Below, piece by piece: positions 45,240 to 54,473 of a stretch of DNA of 64,000 bases (position 1 is its first letter; the number at the start of each line of letters is the position of its first letter). The translations under genes were made by a program, and so were the position numbers. Source of the DNA: Micavibrio aeruginosavorus ARL-13 (GTDB lineage: Bacteria > Pseudomonadota > Alphaproteobacteria > Micavibrionales > Micavibrionaceae); the NCBI RefSeq assembly GCF_000226315.1, contig NC_016026.1, positions 1,674,001 through 1,738,000 on the forward strand, in the 5' to 3' direction. The notes beneath the pieces are model-generated. The model saw only the letters and a list, made by a program, of their open reading frames with translations, was not told the DNA's origin and did not search any database.

Positions 45240-46400
45240 ATGGGAAGAATGATGCAAACAACGACATATAATATGCGAGCTTTGGTGCGCGGCCTGACCC
45301 TGGTGGGCCTGACCGTCATTTTGGGGGCCGTCATGGCCACCCCCGCTTTCACTAAAACCACCCGGATCAAGGACATCATCAATATTGAAGGCGTCCGTGA
45401 CAACCAGCTGGTTGGATACGGTCTGGTCGTTGGCTTGAACGGCACGGGCGATTCGCTGAACAACGCCCCGTTCACCCGCCAATCCCTGACCGCCATGCTG
45501 GAACGTCTGGGCGTCAATGTTAAAGACGAAAAGCTGAACACCGGCAACATCGCCGCCGTTATGGTCACCGCGACCCTGCCCCCCTTTACCAACCAAGGTG
45601 GCCGCATTGATGTGACCGTGTCCGCCATGGGCGATGCCGACAGCCTGCAGGGCGGGACCTTGCTGGTCACGCCGTTGCTGGGCGCTGACAGCGAAGTCTA
45701 TGCCGTGGCCCAAGGCCCGGTGAACATTGCAGGCTTTGCCGCCACCGGTGCCGCCGAAACCGTCACACAAAACACGCCGACCGCCGGTCGCATTCCGGGT
45801 GGCGCGATTGTTGAACGCGAACTGGATTTCCAACTGGCCGATTACACGCAAGTGCGTCTGGCCCTGCGTAACCCGGATTTCACGACCGCCCGTCGTATCG
45901 CCAGCGCCATTAACGGCTTCACCGCCACCAATGTGGCCACCGCCGAAAATGCTGCCAGCGTCGTCCTGAAAAAACCGTCCGGTTACAAAGGCTCGATCGT
46001 TGATCTGATCACTGATGTTGAACAACTGCCCGTACAGCCGGACCAGATCGCCCGCGTCGTGATTGACGAACGCAGCGGCGTGATTGTGATGGGGTCAGAA
46101 GTACGCATCAACACCGTTGCGATTGCCCAAGGCAACCTGACCATCAAAATCACGGAAACGCCGCAGGTATCTCAACCGAACCCGTTCGCGGAGCAAGGTG
46201 AAACCGTGGTCGTCCCGCGTACCGATGTTGAAGTCAATAATGGCGCGGATGTTCGCCTGGGCGTTCTGGACAGCGGCGTAACGTTGCAGGACCTGGTGAC
46301 CGGCCTGAACCGCCTGGGCGTATCCCCCCGCGACATGATCACCATTCTACAGGCGATCAAAGCGGCCGGTGCCCTGCAAGCCGAAATCGACACACTGTAA
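45240..46400 (+). CDS. flgI: P-ring protein FlgI
   Basis: The periplasmic P ring surrounds the rod. The 386-residue protein has a signal peptide (LVRGLTLVGLTVILGAVMATPAF) and then TTRIKDIINIEGVRDNQLVGYGLVVGLNGTGDSL. It continues with NVKDEKLNTGNIAAVMVTATLPPF and the C-terminal LDSGVTLQDLVTGLNRLGVSPRDMITILQAIKAAGALQAEI. These are diagnostic. The start could also be one of the ATGs at 45249 or 45252. It is first in flgI-flgJ-flgN-like-fliK-flgD-flgE-flagellin. Confidence 0.96.
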   Translation: MGRMMQTTTYNMRALVRGLTLVGLTVILGAVMATPAFTKTTRIKDIINIEGVRDNQLVGYGLVVGLNGTGDSLNNAPFTRQSLTAMLERLGVNVKDEKLNTGNIAAVMVTATLPPFTNQGGRIDVTVSAMGDADSLQGGTLLVTPLLGADSEVYAVAQGPVNIAGFAATGAAETVTQNTPTAGRIPGGAIVERELDFQLADYTQVRLALRNPDFTTARRIASAINGFTATNVATAENAASVVLKKPSGYKGSIVDLITDVEQLPVQPDQIARVVIDERSGVIVMGSEVRINTVAIAQGNLTIKITETPQVSQPNPFAEQGETVVVPRTDVEVNNGADVRLGVLDSGVTLQDLVTGLNRLGVSPRDMITILQAIKAAGALQAEIDTL

Positions 46401-46413
46401 GGAGGGATAAGCC

Positions 46414-46767
46414 ATGAACAGTTTGATGACATCCCTGACCACCACCGACGCCCAGATCGCCATGGTTCGCAGCCAGGCCGAACAGGCCAAGCAAATGGCC
46501 GAAGCCATGAAAGCCAAGGGCATTAATATCGAGAAAATCGACGCCGCCGCGCGTGATTTCGAAGCCGTGTTCATCGCATCCATGATGAAACCGATGTTCG
46601 AGGGAATCGAGCCCGATCCCCTCTTCGGCGGTGGCAATGGTGAAGCGATTTTTAACGATTTGATGATCGATGAGTACGGCAAGAACATGGCCGCCAATGG
46701 TGGCCTGGGGATTGCCGATATGGTTCGCGCGGAAATGATCCGCCAGCAAGAAGGAGCTGTACAATGA
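46414..46767 (+). CDS. flgJ: rod-binding protein FlgJ, N-domain only
   Basis: The 117-residue protein has the rod cap/scaffold domain only: AARDFEAVFIASMMKPMFEGI..DPLFGGGNGEAIFNDLMIDEYGKNMAANGGLGIADMVRAEMIRQ. The C-terminal glycosidase domain of enterobacterial FlgJ is absent, as usual for alphaproteobacteria, so the muralytic function must come from another enzyme. The Slt-like enzyme at 15.1 kb is one candidate. Four bases overlap the next start. Confidence 0.92.
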   Translation: MNSLMTSLTTTDAQIAMVRSQAEQAKQMAEAMKAKGINIEKIDAAARDFEAVFIASMMKPMFEGIEPDPLFGGGNGEAIFNDLMIDEYGKNMAANGGLGIADMVRAEMIRQQEGAVQ

Positions 46768-47240
46768 GCACACAATCGAAAAATTTTGAACCCGCAATCA
46801 CCCTGCCCGCCGACCCGGCCCGCGCCATGCAGGAAATGATGGAAACCATCGACAGCCTGCGCGCTGTTTACGTCGAGGAAAATGAAGCCCTGAACGCCGC
46901 GCGCACGCGCGATTTCATGGCCTTGCAACCACGCAAACTGGAAACCACTCGCGCCTATCACGACGGCATCAGCCAGATGATCGCACGCAAGAATGATTTC
47001 CTGAACGTTCATCCGGATTTGAAAAGCCTGTTCCGTCAGAAACAGGAAGCCTTCACCGTCGTGGCCGAAGAAAACATGGAAGCACTGGACCGTATGCGCC
47101 GCAGCGTGAACCGCCTGAATGAACGCATCATGGCGGCAGCCCGCAAATCGATGGAACGTGACGGCGTGAATTACGGTGCCCACGGCAAGATGAAGGGTTA
47201 CCAGAGCACCGCCCCAATGACCCTGAACGAATCTGCGTAA
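46764..47240 (+). CDS. FlgN-like export chaperone (putative)
   Basis: The 158-residue, almost entirely helical protein includes MMETIDSLRAVYVEENEALNAARTRDFMALQPRKLETTRAYHDGISQMIARKNDF and MEALDRMRRSVNRLNERIMAAARKSMERDG. This size and pattern fit FlgN-type chaperones, which deliver hook-associated proteins. It lies between flgJ and fliK, a position where alphaproteobacteria often carry such a gene. The assignment rests on shape and context. Confidence 0.65.
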   Translation: MSTQSKNFEPAITLPADPARAMQEMMETIDSLRAVYVEENEALNAARTRDFMALQPRKLETTRAYHDGISQMIARKNDFLNVHPDLKSLFRQKQEAFTVVAEENMEALDRMRRSVNRLNERIMAAARKSMERDGVNYGAHGKMKGYQSTAPMTLNESA

Positions 47241-47288
47241 TCGTCACCGCACACACCATACGGGCAGAAGGCCAGAAAAGGACAGATC

Positions 47289-48983
47289 ATGACGACAGAG
47301 ATCAGTATGCAGATAACCCCACAAGCCAGACAATCCGCCCTGACGGGTGCGGGACTGACTGGCTCTGGCTTGGCTGGCAACGGCATGGGCGGCGCGCTGT
47401 CTTTTATCGACCTGATTTTTACGCAGATTAGCCCGGACGGTGGCATGGCCTTAACGCAGGAAAGCCAGAAGCAAAACGCACAAAACATCCAAGACGGCAT
47501 GATTGATGCCCAAACCGTTTTGCTCGACACGTCCGCCACCACCATCATCAACACACGTCCGACGCAAATCAACGCCGATACAACACTGAATACGGATCAG
47601 GGCGATGACGTCATCGGGATGCTGGTAAACGACGCCCCGTTGAGCGAGGAAGCCGCAGCCTTTCTGGAAACACTGGCTCAGGCTCTGCGCCAGAATAATC
47701 CTGACGCGCCACCATCCAATGATATCCCACGGATTACAGAGCTGACCCCGGAGTCGCGAAAAACCCTGCTCTCCCGTCTGGAAACGCTGATTCAAGGACT
47801 GCCGCTGGATGATCAGACCATCACACTGCCGAAAACATCCAGTGATACGCTCAGCATCGATGCCCAGACAATTGCCGATGCGCAGCAGGCGCTGATCGCC
47901 ACCGGATTGACACCGGAAGATATTACAAAAATTGTACAGGACATCCATGATGGCCGCGATCTGACCAATGAAACGGAAGGCGCAGCCCTGCTGTCCGTCA
48001 TTATCAACATCCTGCCGCCGCAATCCGGATCCTCCGCGCGCAAGGCGCAGGATATTGTGATTATGCCGCGCTCCGGCAATCCGGTGACCAACACGACAAC
48101 GCCGCCCAAATCCACAGGCACCAATACCAACGCTGGCGAACCGACCGTACAATCTTCGCTCAATGATCTTCTGGTCAATCCGGAGGAAACAACCTTCGTT
48201 GAAGATGATGGCCTGGTCGCAGGTGGAAAAACCAAAGGATTTGACGAAATTCTGCGCCTGATGGAAGCCGCGCAGAGCAACGGCAATACGAAAATGGCCG
48301 CAGGGCTTGAAAAAGCCCTGGCCGCCGTACAATCCGGCACATCCCCCTCCGCCGCACTCAGCGCCCAGGGCATGGATTTCATGAACGGCCTGGGCAGCCT
48401 GATCAATGACGGCTCTCTGGACGGTGTATTTCCGGATGGCGCGGAATGGGCCCGCAACCTGAATGGCCTCAGCGGCCTGAGCATTACGGGAACGGCAAGT
48501 TTGACCTCTCTGGTCACCAGCTCGGCAAATCCTGCCGCCCCGCACCCGGCAACACAGGCCGTCGCCATCGCGATTACGAAAACCGCCCAAGCCAACAGCG
48601 ACAGCACCCTGTCCATGCGTCTGGACCCGCCAGACCTTGGAAAGCTTGAGGTTCACGTGCGTTTTTCGAAGGACAAGTCGATGAAAGCGCACATGGTTAT
48701 CGAAAAACCGGAAACTTTTTTGATGCTGCAACGCGATTCCAGCGTTCTGGAACGATCCTTGCAAGAGGCAGGTATAGACACCGGGAATGGTGGGTTGAGT
48801 TTCGAACTGGCCGACCAATCCCATGACTGGAGCCGAGACGGAAATGGCCGCGGATACGAAGGCGGCGCAGGACGGAACGGCAAAGGCGCGGACGATGGCG
48901 AACAAGAGATCGTTATTGAAAGCACGATGAATTGGTACACCGACGCCGCGACCGGCATGCAGCGTTACGACATTCTGGCTTAA
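47289..48983 (+). CDS. fliK: hook-length control protein FliK
   Basis: FliK measures hook length and triggers the FlhB switch. The 564-residue protein has a long polar, Asn/Thr/Gln-rich N-terminal ruler region (about 1-430). The C-terminal FliK domain reads LSMRLDPPDLGKLEVHVRFSKDKSMKAHMVIEKPETFLMLQRDSSVLERSLQEAG. A Gly/Arg/Asp-rich stretch and an acidic tail follow. It sits 13 bases before flgD, as expected. Confidence 0.9.
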   Translation: MTTEISMQITPQARQSALTGAGLTGSGLAGNGMGGALSFIDLIFTQISPDGGMALTQESQKQNAQNIQDGMIDAQTVLLDTSATTIINTRPTQINADTTLNTDQGDDVIGMLVNDAPLSEEAAAFLETLAQALRQNNPDAPPSNDIPRITELTPESRKTLLSRLETLIQGLPLDDQTITLPKTSSDTLSIDAQTIADAQQALIATGLTPEDITKIVQDIHDGRDLTNETEGAALLSVIINILPPQSGSSARKAQDIVIMPRSGNPVTNTTTPPKSTGTNTNAGEPTVQSSLNDLLVNPEETTFVEDDGLVAGGKTKGFDEILRLMEAAQSNGNTKMAAGLEKALAAVQSGTSPSAALSAQGMDFMNGLGSLINDGSLDGVFPDGAEWARNLNGLSGLSITGTASLTSLVTSSANPAAPHPATQAVAIAITKTAQANSDSTLSMRLDPPDLGKLEVHVRFSKDKSMKAHMVIEKPETFLMLQRDSSVLERSLQEAGIDTGNGGLSFELADQSHDWSRDGNGRGYEGGAGRNGKGADDGEQEIVIESTMNWYTDAATGMQRYDILA

Positions 48984-48996
48984 TGGAGAGCCGCAG

Positions 48997-49755
48997 ATGA
49001 CAAGTGATGTAACATTAACAGGAGCGGCACAGGGCGTTGCGAAAACGCAAACCCAGTCCATTAAACTGGCGGAAGATTTTTCCCAGTTCCTGACCCTGTT
49101 GACCACACAGCTGCAGAACCAAGACCCGATGAACCCGATGGACTCCACCGAGTTCACGAACCAGTTGGTTCAGTTCAGCCAGGTTGAACAGGCCATCAAC
49201 ACCAACCAAAAACTGGATGACCTGCTCTCCTTGCAACTGGGCAGCATTTCCAGCGTTGCATTGGGTTATGTCGGCATGGATGTGACCTACACCAGCGCCG
49301 AAATGAACTGGGACGGCGCAAAACCGGTCGATATTTACTACAACCTGGAATCCGGTGCGAAAGTCGCAAAAGCCAACATCTACAACGAAAATGGTGATTT
49401 GGTCCGCAGCATGGAAATACCGAAAGCCGCTGGCCCGCAACAAGCCACATGGGACGGTAAAGACGATGACGGCAACGCGGTTCCGGAAGGAACATACAGC
49501 CTGAAAATTGATGCCGTTGGCACCGATGATAAACCAATCACCGAAATCGCCACCGCCGTATCCGGCAACGTGCGCGGTATCGAATCTCAAAACGGCGTCA
49601 TCTTCCTGTTGATCGGTCAGCGCGCCGTCGCCCTGAACACCGTGATCCAGGCAAAAACCGCCACCACGCCAGAAGTAACCCCGCCGACGACAACGCCGGA
49701 TGATGGAACGGATACTGGCGACACGGAAGCACCGGATGGGGAGGACACCGCATGA
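48997..49755 (+). CDS. flgD: hook capping protein FlgD
   Basis: FlgD forms the cap that guides hook subunit assembly. The 252-residue product has the N-terminal FSQFLTLLTTQLQNQDPMNPMDSTEFTNQLVQFSQVEQAI. The FlgD Ig-like domain includes GWDG-type repeats (ATWDGKDDDGNAVPEGTYSLKI). The C-terminus is a Thr/Pro/Asp-rich tail not found in most FlgD proteins. It precedes flgE. Confidence 0.95.
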   Translation: MTSDVTLTGAAQGVAKTQTQSIKLAEDFSQFLTLLTTQLQNQDPMNPMDSTEFTNQLVQFSQVEQAINTNQKLDDLLSLQLGSISSVALGYVGMDVTYTSAEMNWDGAKPVDIYYNLESGAKVAKANIYNENGDLVRSMEIPKAAGPQQATWDGKDDDGNAVPEGTYSLKIDAVGTDDKPITEIATAVSGNVRGIESQNGVIFLLIGQRAVALNTVIQAKTATTPEVTPPTTTPDDGTDTGDTEAPDGEDTA

Positions 49756-49844
49756 TCCACCCCATGGCTTAACAAAACAGAATACGAATAAACAAAAACA
49801 AACAGACAGAACAGCAACAGTTAGAGAGTAAAAGGAGACAGAAT

Positions 49845-51899
49845 ATGAGCTTGTTTGGATCCCTTTTCACCGGCGTATCTGGTCTTGGTGCACAATCGCA
49901 ATCCACGGCCATGATCGCCAACAACATCGCCAACGTCAGCACGGTCGGCTTCAAACGCTCCGAAGCCGCGTTCTACAGCTTGGTTACATCCGAAGGCCGT
50001 TCTTCCCGTTATTCACCGGGTACGGTTGCGGTAAACCGCGTACAACGCGTGAACCAACAGGGCCCAATTCAACAAACCGGCTCCACCACGGACGCCGCCA
50101 TCTCCGGTAACGGGATGTTCACTGTAAAACGCGATACCACGGCTGGTCAGGAATTCCTGTACACCCGTTCCGGGTCGTTCAGTGAAGACGCACAGGGGTT
50201 GCTGCGCAACACCGCCGGTTTCGTTATGTATGCATGGCCACTGGATGCCAACGGCAACCTGCCTGCCAACCAGGGGGATTTGACGTCTCTGGTTCCGGCT
50301 GACGTTGCGTTCCTTGGCGGACTGACCCGTCCGACCACGTCCGGTGAAATTTCCCTGACGCTGAACGCGAACGAGATCGATGCCAAACTGGGCAACATCT
50401 CCACCACCCCGGCGGACTTCACCCGCGGCCTGACCGTGTATGACAGCCTCGGTTCCGCACAGGTTCTGACGTTCGAATACACCAAAACCTACGGCCCGCA
50501 AGGGACGTCGGCTGGCACGGTGTCTGACCTGTCCGCGACGGACAATCTGGTCACGGACCTCGGCATGACCGTCGGCAACAGCTTCTCGGTTGCAACGGAT
50601 GCGGGCGGCCCGGCCACGTTTACCGTGACGTCCACATCGACGGTGAATGACATCCTGAACTTCGTCAACGGCATTCCGGGGGCTGAAGCCTTCCTGGGCA
50701 ACGACGGAGAACTGGTGTTCCAACGCACTGAATTTGAAGGTGGTGCGGCCCAAACACTGACCGTTACCAACGTATCCGGTACGCCGTTAACGGCTCTGGG
50801 TATGACAGCCGGAACCTATGCCTCCAACGACCTGACCACGGCGACAGCCATCGCCACGGGCACGGTTGGCGGTCTGGTCGATGGCACACCGGGTCCGGCC
50901 ACCACGCTGGCCTCTCTGGGGCTTGTGACGGGTAACACCTTAACCATCGACCTGGACGGCGCAGGCGCACCGGTAACGTTTACAGTGGATACTGGCGACG
51001 CCAACTTTGATGACGTTCAGGACATTCTGGACTTTATTGACGGTGTAACCGGCGTACCGGGATCGGCGATTATCAACGGCTCCGGCCAATTGGAAATCAC
51101 CCACTCCAACGCATCCCCGAACGACGCCATTATTGGCTTCGGTGGTGTAAACGTCGCTGGCGCACTGGGTTTGAGCACAACGCAAACCTACTTCGCTGCT
51201 GGTTTCGGTAACGGATCTCCGGCGGACTCACCGCCGTACAGTTCCGGTGGCTATCCGGCCATGCAAAGCCTGCCAGGTGATGCGAATTACAACAGCCGCG
51301 GCTGGTGGAACGTTCGCGTTGTTCATCCGAACGGCACGACCCTGTCCAACGGCCTGATGAACTTCAATGGCGACGGTTCGATGAACGCGCTGCCGGACTC
51401 CAACGGCAACATCGACCTGAACCTGACCCAGATCGACTGGGGCAACGGCTCAACCCTGCAGAACATCGACATTGATGTTGAACGCTTCAACAGCTTTGCC
51501 GGCCAGTACAACGTGATCTTCTCCGACCAGAACGGGGCCGAACTGGGCCTGCGGACTGGGGTGGAGCTGACACGGGATGGCTACGTCGTCGCCCGCTTCT
51601 CGAACGGTGCGTCGGCACGCCTGTACAAGGTTCCGCTGGTGACGTTCTCCAACATCAACGGCCTGACCGAAGTATCCGGTACGGCCTACGCGGAAAGCGA
51701 ATTGTCAGGTGAGGAAAACTTGCGTGAAGCCGGAACCGGCGGCGCAGGCTTCCTGGAACCCTCGACAATCGAATCCTCGAACGTTGACCTGGCCGATGAA
51801 TTCGCGAAGCTGATTGTCAGCCAGCGGGCCTTCTCAGCCAACAGCAAAATCATCACCACGGTGGACCAGATGACCGAAGAGCTTCTGAGACTCCGATAA
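49845..51899 (+). CDS. flgE: flagellar hook protein FlgE (large form)
   Basis: The structural hook subunit. Its ends are typical: MSLFGSLFTGVSGLGAQSQSTAMIANNIANVSTVGFKRSEAAF at the N-terminus and STIESSNVDLADEFAKLIVSQRAFSANSKIITTVDQMTEELLRLR at the C-terminus. The 684-residue length exceeds enterobacterial FlgE (about 400). The excess is in the central exposed region (about 200-480), which is rich in Thr, Gly and Ala and includes two similar segments, each with a TFTV strand followed by D(I/F)LNFV- or DILDFIDG-like motifs. Internal duplication is likely. Confidence 0.94.
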   Translation: MSLFGSLFTGVSGLGAQSQSTAMIANNIANVSTVGFKRSEAAFYSLVTSEGRSSRYSPGTVAVNRVQRVNQQGPIQQTGSTTDAAISGNGMFTVKRDTTAGQEFLYTRSGSFSEDAQGLLRNTAGFVMYAWPLDANGNLPANQGDLTSLVPADVAFLGGLTRPTTSGEISLTLNANEIDAKLGNISTTPADFTRGLTVYDSLGSAQVLTFEYTKTYGPQGTSAGTVSDLSATDNLVTDLGMTVGNSFSVATDAGGPATFTVTSTSTVNDILNFVNGIPGAEAFLGNDGELVFQRTEFEGGAAQTLTVTNVSGTPLTALGMTAGTYASNDLTTATAIATGTVGGLVDGTPGPATTLASLGLVTGNTLTIDLDGAGAPVTFTVDTGDANFDDVQDILDFIDGVTGVPGSAIINGSGQLEITHSNASPNDAIIGFGGVNVAGALGLSTTQTYFAAGFGNGSPADSPPYSSGGYPAMQSLPGDANYNSRGWWNVRVVHPNGTTLSNGLMNFNGDGSMNALPDSNGNIDLNLTQIDWGNGSTLQNIDIDVERFNSFAGQYNVIFSDQNGAELGLRTGVELTRDGYVVARFSNGASARLYKVPLVTFSNINGLTEVSGTAYAESELSGEENLREAGTGGAGFLEPSTIESSNVDLADEFAKLIVSQRAFSANSKIITTVDQMTEELLRLR

Positions 51900-51960
51900 T
51901 CCGCCGTAACCAGACATAACCGTTTCAAGAGATAAAAGTACGTAAGAAAGGACTAAAATC

Positions 51961-53673
51961 ATGACCAACGATGTCGTATTGACCGCAGCCTTGCGCACAA
52001 ACCTGCTGTCGCTGCAGAACACGCAAAGCCTGATCGATATTACCCAGAACCGTTTGGCCACGGGGAAGAAGATCAACTCCGCTCTGGATGGCCCGCAAGC
52101 GTTCTTCGCCTCTCAGGCGCTGAACAACCGCGCCAGCGATCTGGGCCGCCTGCTGGACTCCATTGGCCAGTCTATCCAGGTGATTAAAGCCGCCGACAAC
52201 GGCGTCACCGCTTTGACCACCATGGTGGAACAAGCCGACGCCCTGGTCACCAGCGCCCGCGAAGAAGTGGCGAATGCACAAGCAGAAGCGAAAGTGACCG
52301 GAACAAAAGACTTGCGCAATATTGACGATCTGCGCGCCATTGTCGGTTGGCCAGCAGATGCCCTAACCCGTGTATCCTTCACACTCACCACAAAAGAAGG
52401 CATTGCACGACCAACTGGCGAATTCGCAACACCGTTAGTAACTGGCGCAACAACGAACATTGATGTGGCAGCAGGAACGTCCACACAAGAGTTTGTGGCA
52501 CGACTGAACAGCATTGTTGACGCTGACGGCAATCACGTCATCAAGGCCGAGATTGATGCCAAAGGACAGCTGTCCGTTAAAACAACAAACGGCGACAGCT
52601 TAAACCTTAACTTCACAACAACAACAAACGACGATGTGACAAATCTTGGACTGGCAAATGCACTTGGCTTTGGCGATCAAGTCAGAATCATCGATAACGG
52701 CCCCGGTGACACAAACGTCAGCGTAACAGCCATTGCCGATACAGCTCTGCGATCTGTTGCATTGCATACCGGAACCACACCCCCGGTTATCGCTCAACGC
52801 AGTGCGCTGTTGAACGATCTGCGAAATGCATCCGGAACACCACTGTTTGACGTTGACACCACAGATACGTACGACATTGCCATTAACGGAGGTGCCGCAC
52901 AGTCTATCAACCTGAACGGATTGAGCCTGCAAGGCTTCATTGACGCCATTAATAACAACGGCTCTTTGAATACAAAAATCAAAGCTGAATTCGATGAGGA
53001 AACTGGCCAGCTCTCAATTCGTCCAATCGACGGCTCTGTAAAGAGCATTACATTGGGCGCAACTGGTGATGCTGGTGACGGTGTCGAAGCTAACTTTGGC
53101 TTTGGAACGACCGATATTGACATCGGCGCAGCCGGAAGCATCGCAGAGCACATTACGTTCGGTGACTCCGTTGCAACATTGGCCAAGCTGGAAGCCGACT
53201 ACAACAAACTGCGTGAACAGATCGATGCGCTGGTTACAAACGGCGACACGGGCTACCGTGGCACGAACTTGCTGTTCGGGGATGATCTGCTGACCGTCTT
53301 CAACGAAGACCGCACCAGTACTATCACAACCGAAGGTGTGACCTTTACCGCCGATGGCCTGGGTCTGGACGTTGCCGACTTCTCCCGTATCGACACGGTC
53401 GAAGCCAGCATTGAAAACGTTCGCGAAGCGCTGGAAACCGTGCGGAACTTTGGTTCCACACTGGCCAACGATTTGTCGGTTATCCAAGCCCGTCAAACAT
53501 TCACCAGCTCGATGGTTACAACGTTGAAAGAGGGTTCCGCCCTGCTGGTCAACGCGGACCAAAACGAAGAAGGTGCGAAATTGCTGGCACTGCAAACACG
53601 TCAACAGCTGGGCGTTACCGCCCTGTCGCTGGCGTCGCAGTCCCAACAGGCTATCCTGCGTCTGTTCGGTTAA
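51961..53673 (+). CDS. fliC: flagellin
   Basis: The filament subunit. The ends match flagellin: LRTNLLSLQNTQSLIDITQNRLATGKKINSALDGPQAFFASQALNNRASDLGRLLD and, at the C-terminus, VRNFGSTLANDLSVIQARQTFTSSMVTTLKEGSALLVNADQNEEGAKLLALQTRQQLG..ALSLASQSQQAILRLFG. At 570 residues it is about twice the size of Caulobacter flagellins. The middle (about residues 105-405) uses far more A-ending codons (ACA, GCA) than the ends, for example the ACAACAACAACAAAC stretch near 52617. No sigma-54 element lies in the 60 bases after flgE. Confidence 0.93.
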   Translation: MTNDVVLTAALRTNLLSLQNTQSLIDITQNRLATGKKINSALDGPQAFFASQALNNRASDLGRLLDSIGQSIQVIKAADNGVTALTTMVEQADALVTSAREEVANAQAEAKVTGTKDLRNIDDLRAIVGWPADALTRVSFTLTTKEGIARPTGEFATPLVTGATTNIDVAAGTSTQEFVARLNSIVDADGNHVIKAEIDAKGQLSVKTTNGDSLNLNFTTTTNDDVTNLGLANALGFGDQVRIIDNGPGDTNVSVTAIADTALRSVALHTGTTPPVIAQRSALLNDLRNASGTPLFDVDTTDTYDIAINGGAAQSINLNGLSLQGFIDAINNNGSLNTKIKAEFDEETGQLSIRPIDGSVKSITLGATGDAGDGVEANFGFGTTDIDIGAAGSIAEHITFGDSVATLAKLEADYNKLREQIDALVTNGDTGYRGTNLLFGDDLLTVFNEDRTSTITTEGVTFTADGLGLDVADFSRIDTVEASIENVREALETVRNFGSTLANDLSVIQARQTFTSSMVTTLKEGSALLVNADQNEEGAKLLALQTRQQLGVTALSLASQSQQAILRLFG

Positions 53674-53790
53674 TCGCCGACGATACAGGGATAGGACTCT
53701 GGCCTTACGGCGGAGGATGGACTCTAGCCCCCCACCTCCGCGGGCAGAACGCCCCAGTTCAGAACGGATAGTCGTAAGGACCCAGATCAT

Positions 53791-53820
53791 AAGGGTACAC
53801 CGGGAAACCGGTGTACCCTT
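53791..53820 (+). terminator. flagellin terminator
   Basis: A perfect 13-base stem (AAGGGTACACCGG / CCGGTGTACCCTT) closes a GAAA tetraloop and is followed by AATCTTT. It ends the flgI-to-flagellin transcript and may also serve the convergent GNAT gene. Confidence 0.85.
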
Positions 53821-53844
53821 AATCTTTATCTCTCTATAATTTTC

Positions 53845-54360
53845 TTAAAGGTCTTTCACCATCATCAAATTCAAATCATCATCGACGCACACAAACGCAC
53901 CCTCGGCCACGCGGTCCATGTCATAGACCAGACCAAACCCATCCGGCACATACCCGCGCCGGACATACAGGCGTTGGGCTGATCCGAACCCGGCATGAAG
54001 GCCGACGGCCAGTCCGATCATGTCGCAGTTTTCTGATCGCGCATGGTCTTCGCATGATTGCACCAGTTGTTCGCCCACGCCGTCCCGGCGATGGTCGGGC
54101 AGGACGTAGAGATCCTGAATTTCATAAATTCCGGCACTGCGGAAAGGTTGATAGCGCGATTGACGGTTCAGCATGACATACCCGACGATGGTGCCGCCCA
54201 TTTCGGCCACGAACATCACCCGGCGTTCGGCGGCAATTTCGCCCATACATTGTGCGAAATACCGATCATCCCGCACGCGGTCCATGCGCGGGCGCAGGGC
54301 GTTTAAAGCGGCCCCATCGGCATCAACAGCCATACGGATTGTGATTGTTTCGGCCATCAC
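53845..54360 (-). CDS. GNAT-family N-acetyltransferase
   Basis: The 171-residue protein has the GNAT acetyl-CoA loop pattern: IYEIQDLYVLPDHRRDGVGEQLVQSCEDHARSENCDMIGLAV, where DHRRDGVG is motif A. The strand RVMFVAEMGGTIVGYVML and the late RLYVRRGYVPDGFGLVYDM fit the fold. The substrate cannot be read from sequence. It is convergent with the flagellin gene and divergent from glyS. Confidence 0.86.
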   Translation of the reverse strand: MMAETITIRMAVDADGAALNALRPRMDRVRDDRYFAQCMGEIAAERRVMFVAEMGGTIVGYVMLNRQSRYQPFRSAGIYEIQDLYVLPDHRRDGVGEQLVQSCEDHARSENCDMIGLAVGLHAGFGSAQRLYVRRGYVPDGFGLVYDMDRVAEGAFVCVDDDLNLMMVKDL

Positions 54361-54473
54361 CTTGTTTTCCTTATCTTTTCACCCGTTGTGCGGAGCGCAA
54401 ACCCGCTTTACAGGGTTTTCCCGAAACGGTAATGTGTCGGTTCCCAATTTATTGCAAAAACCGCAGGAAAACC

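Noticed and set aside
47451-49157. 568-codon open frame on the minus strand over fliK
   Set aside because: FliK on the plus strand has a recognisable C-terminal domain and operon position. The reverse translation is Cys/Gly/Arg-rich and matches nothing.
51900-51960. Separate sigma-54 or sigma-28 promoter for flagellin
   Set aside because: I found no GG-N10-GC or flagellar sigma-28 pattern in the 61 bases after flgE. Read-through from the flgI operon is the simpler reading.
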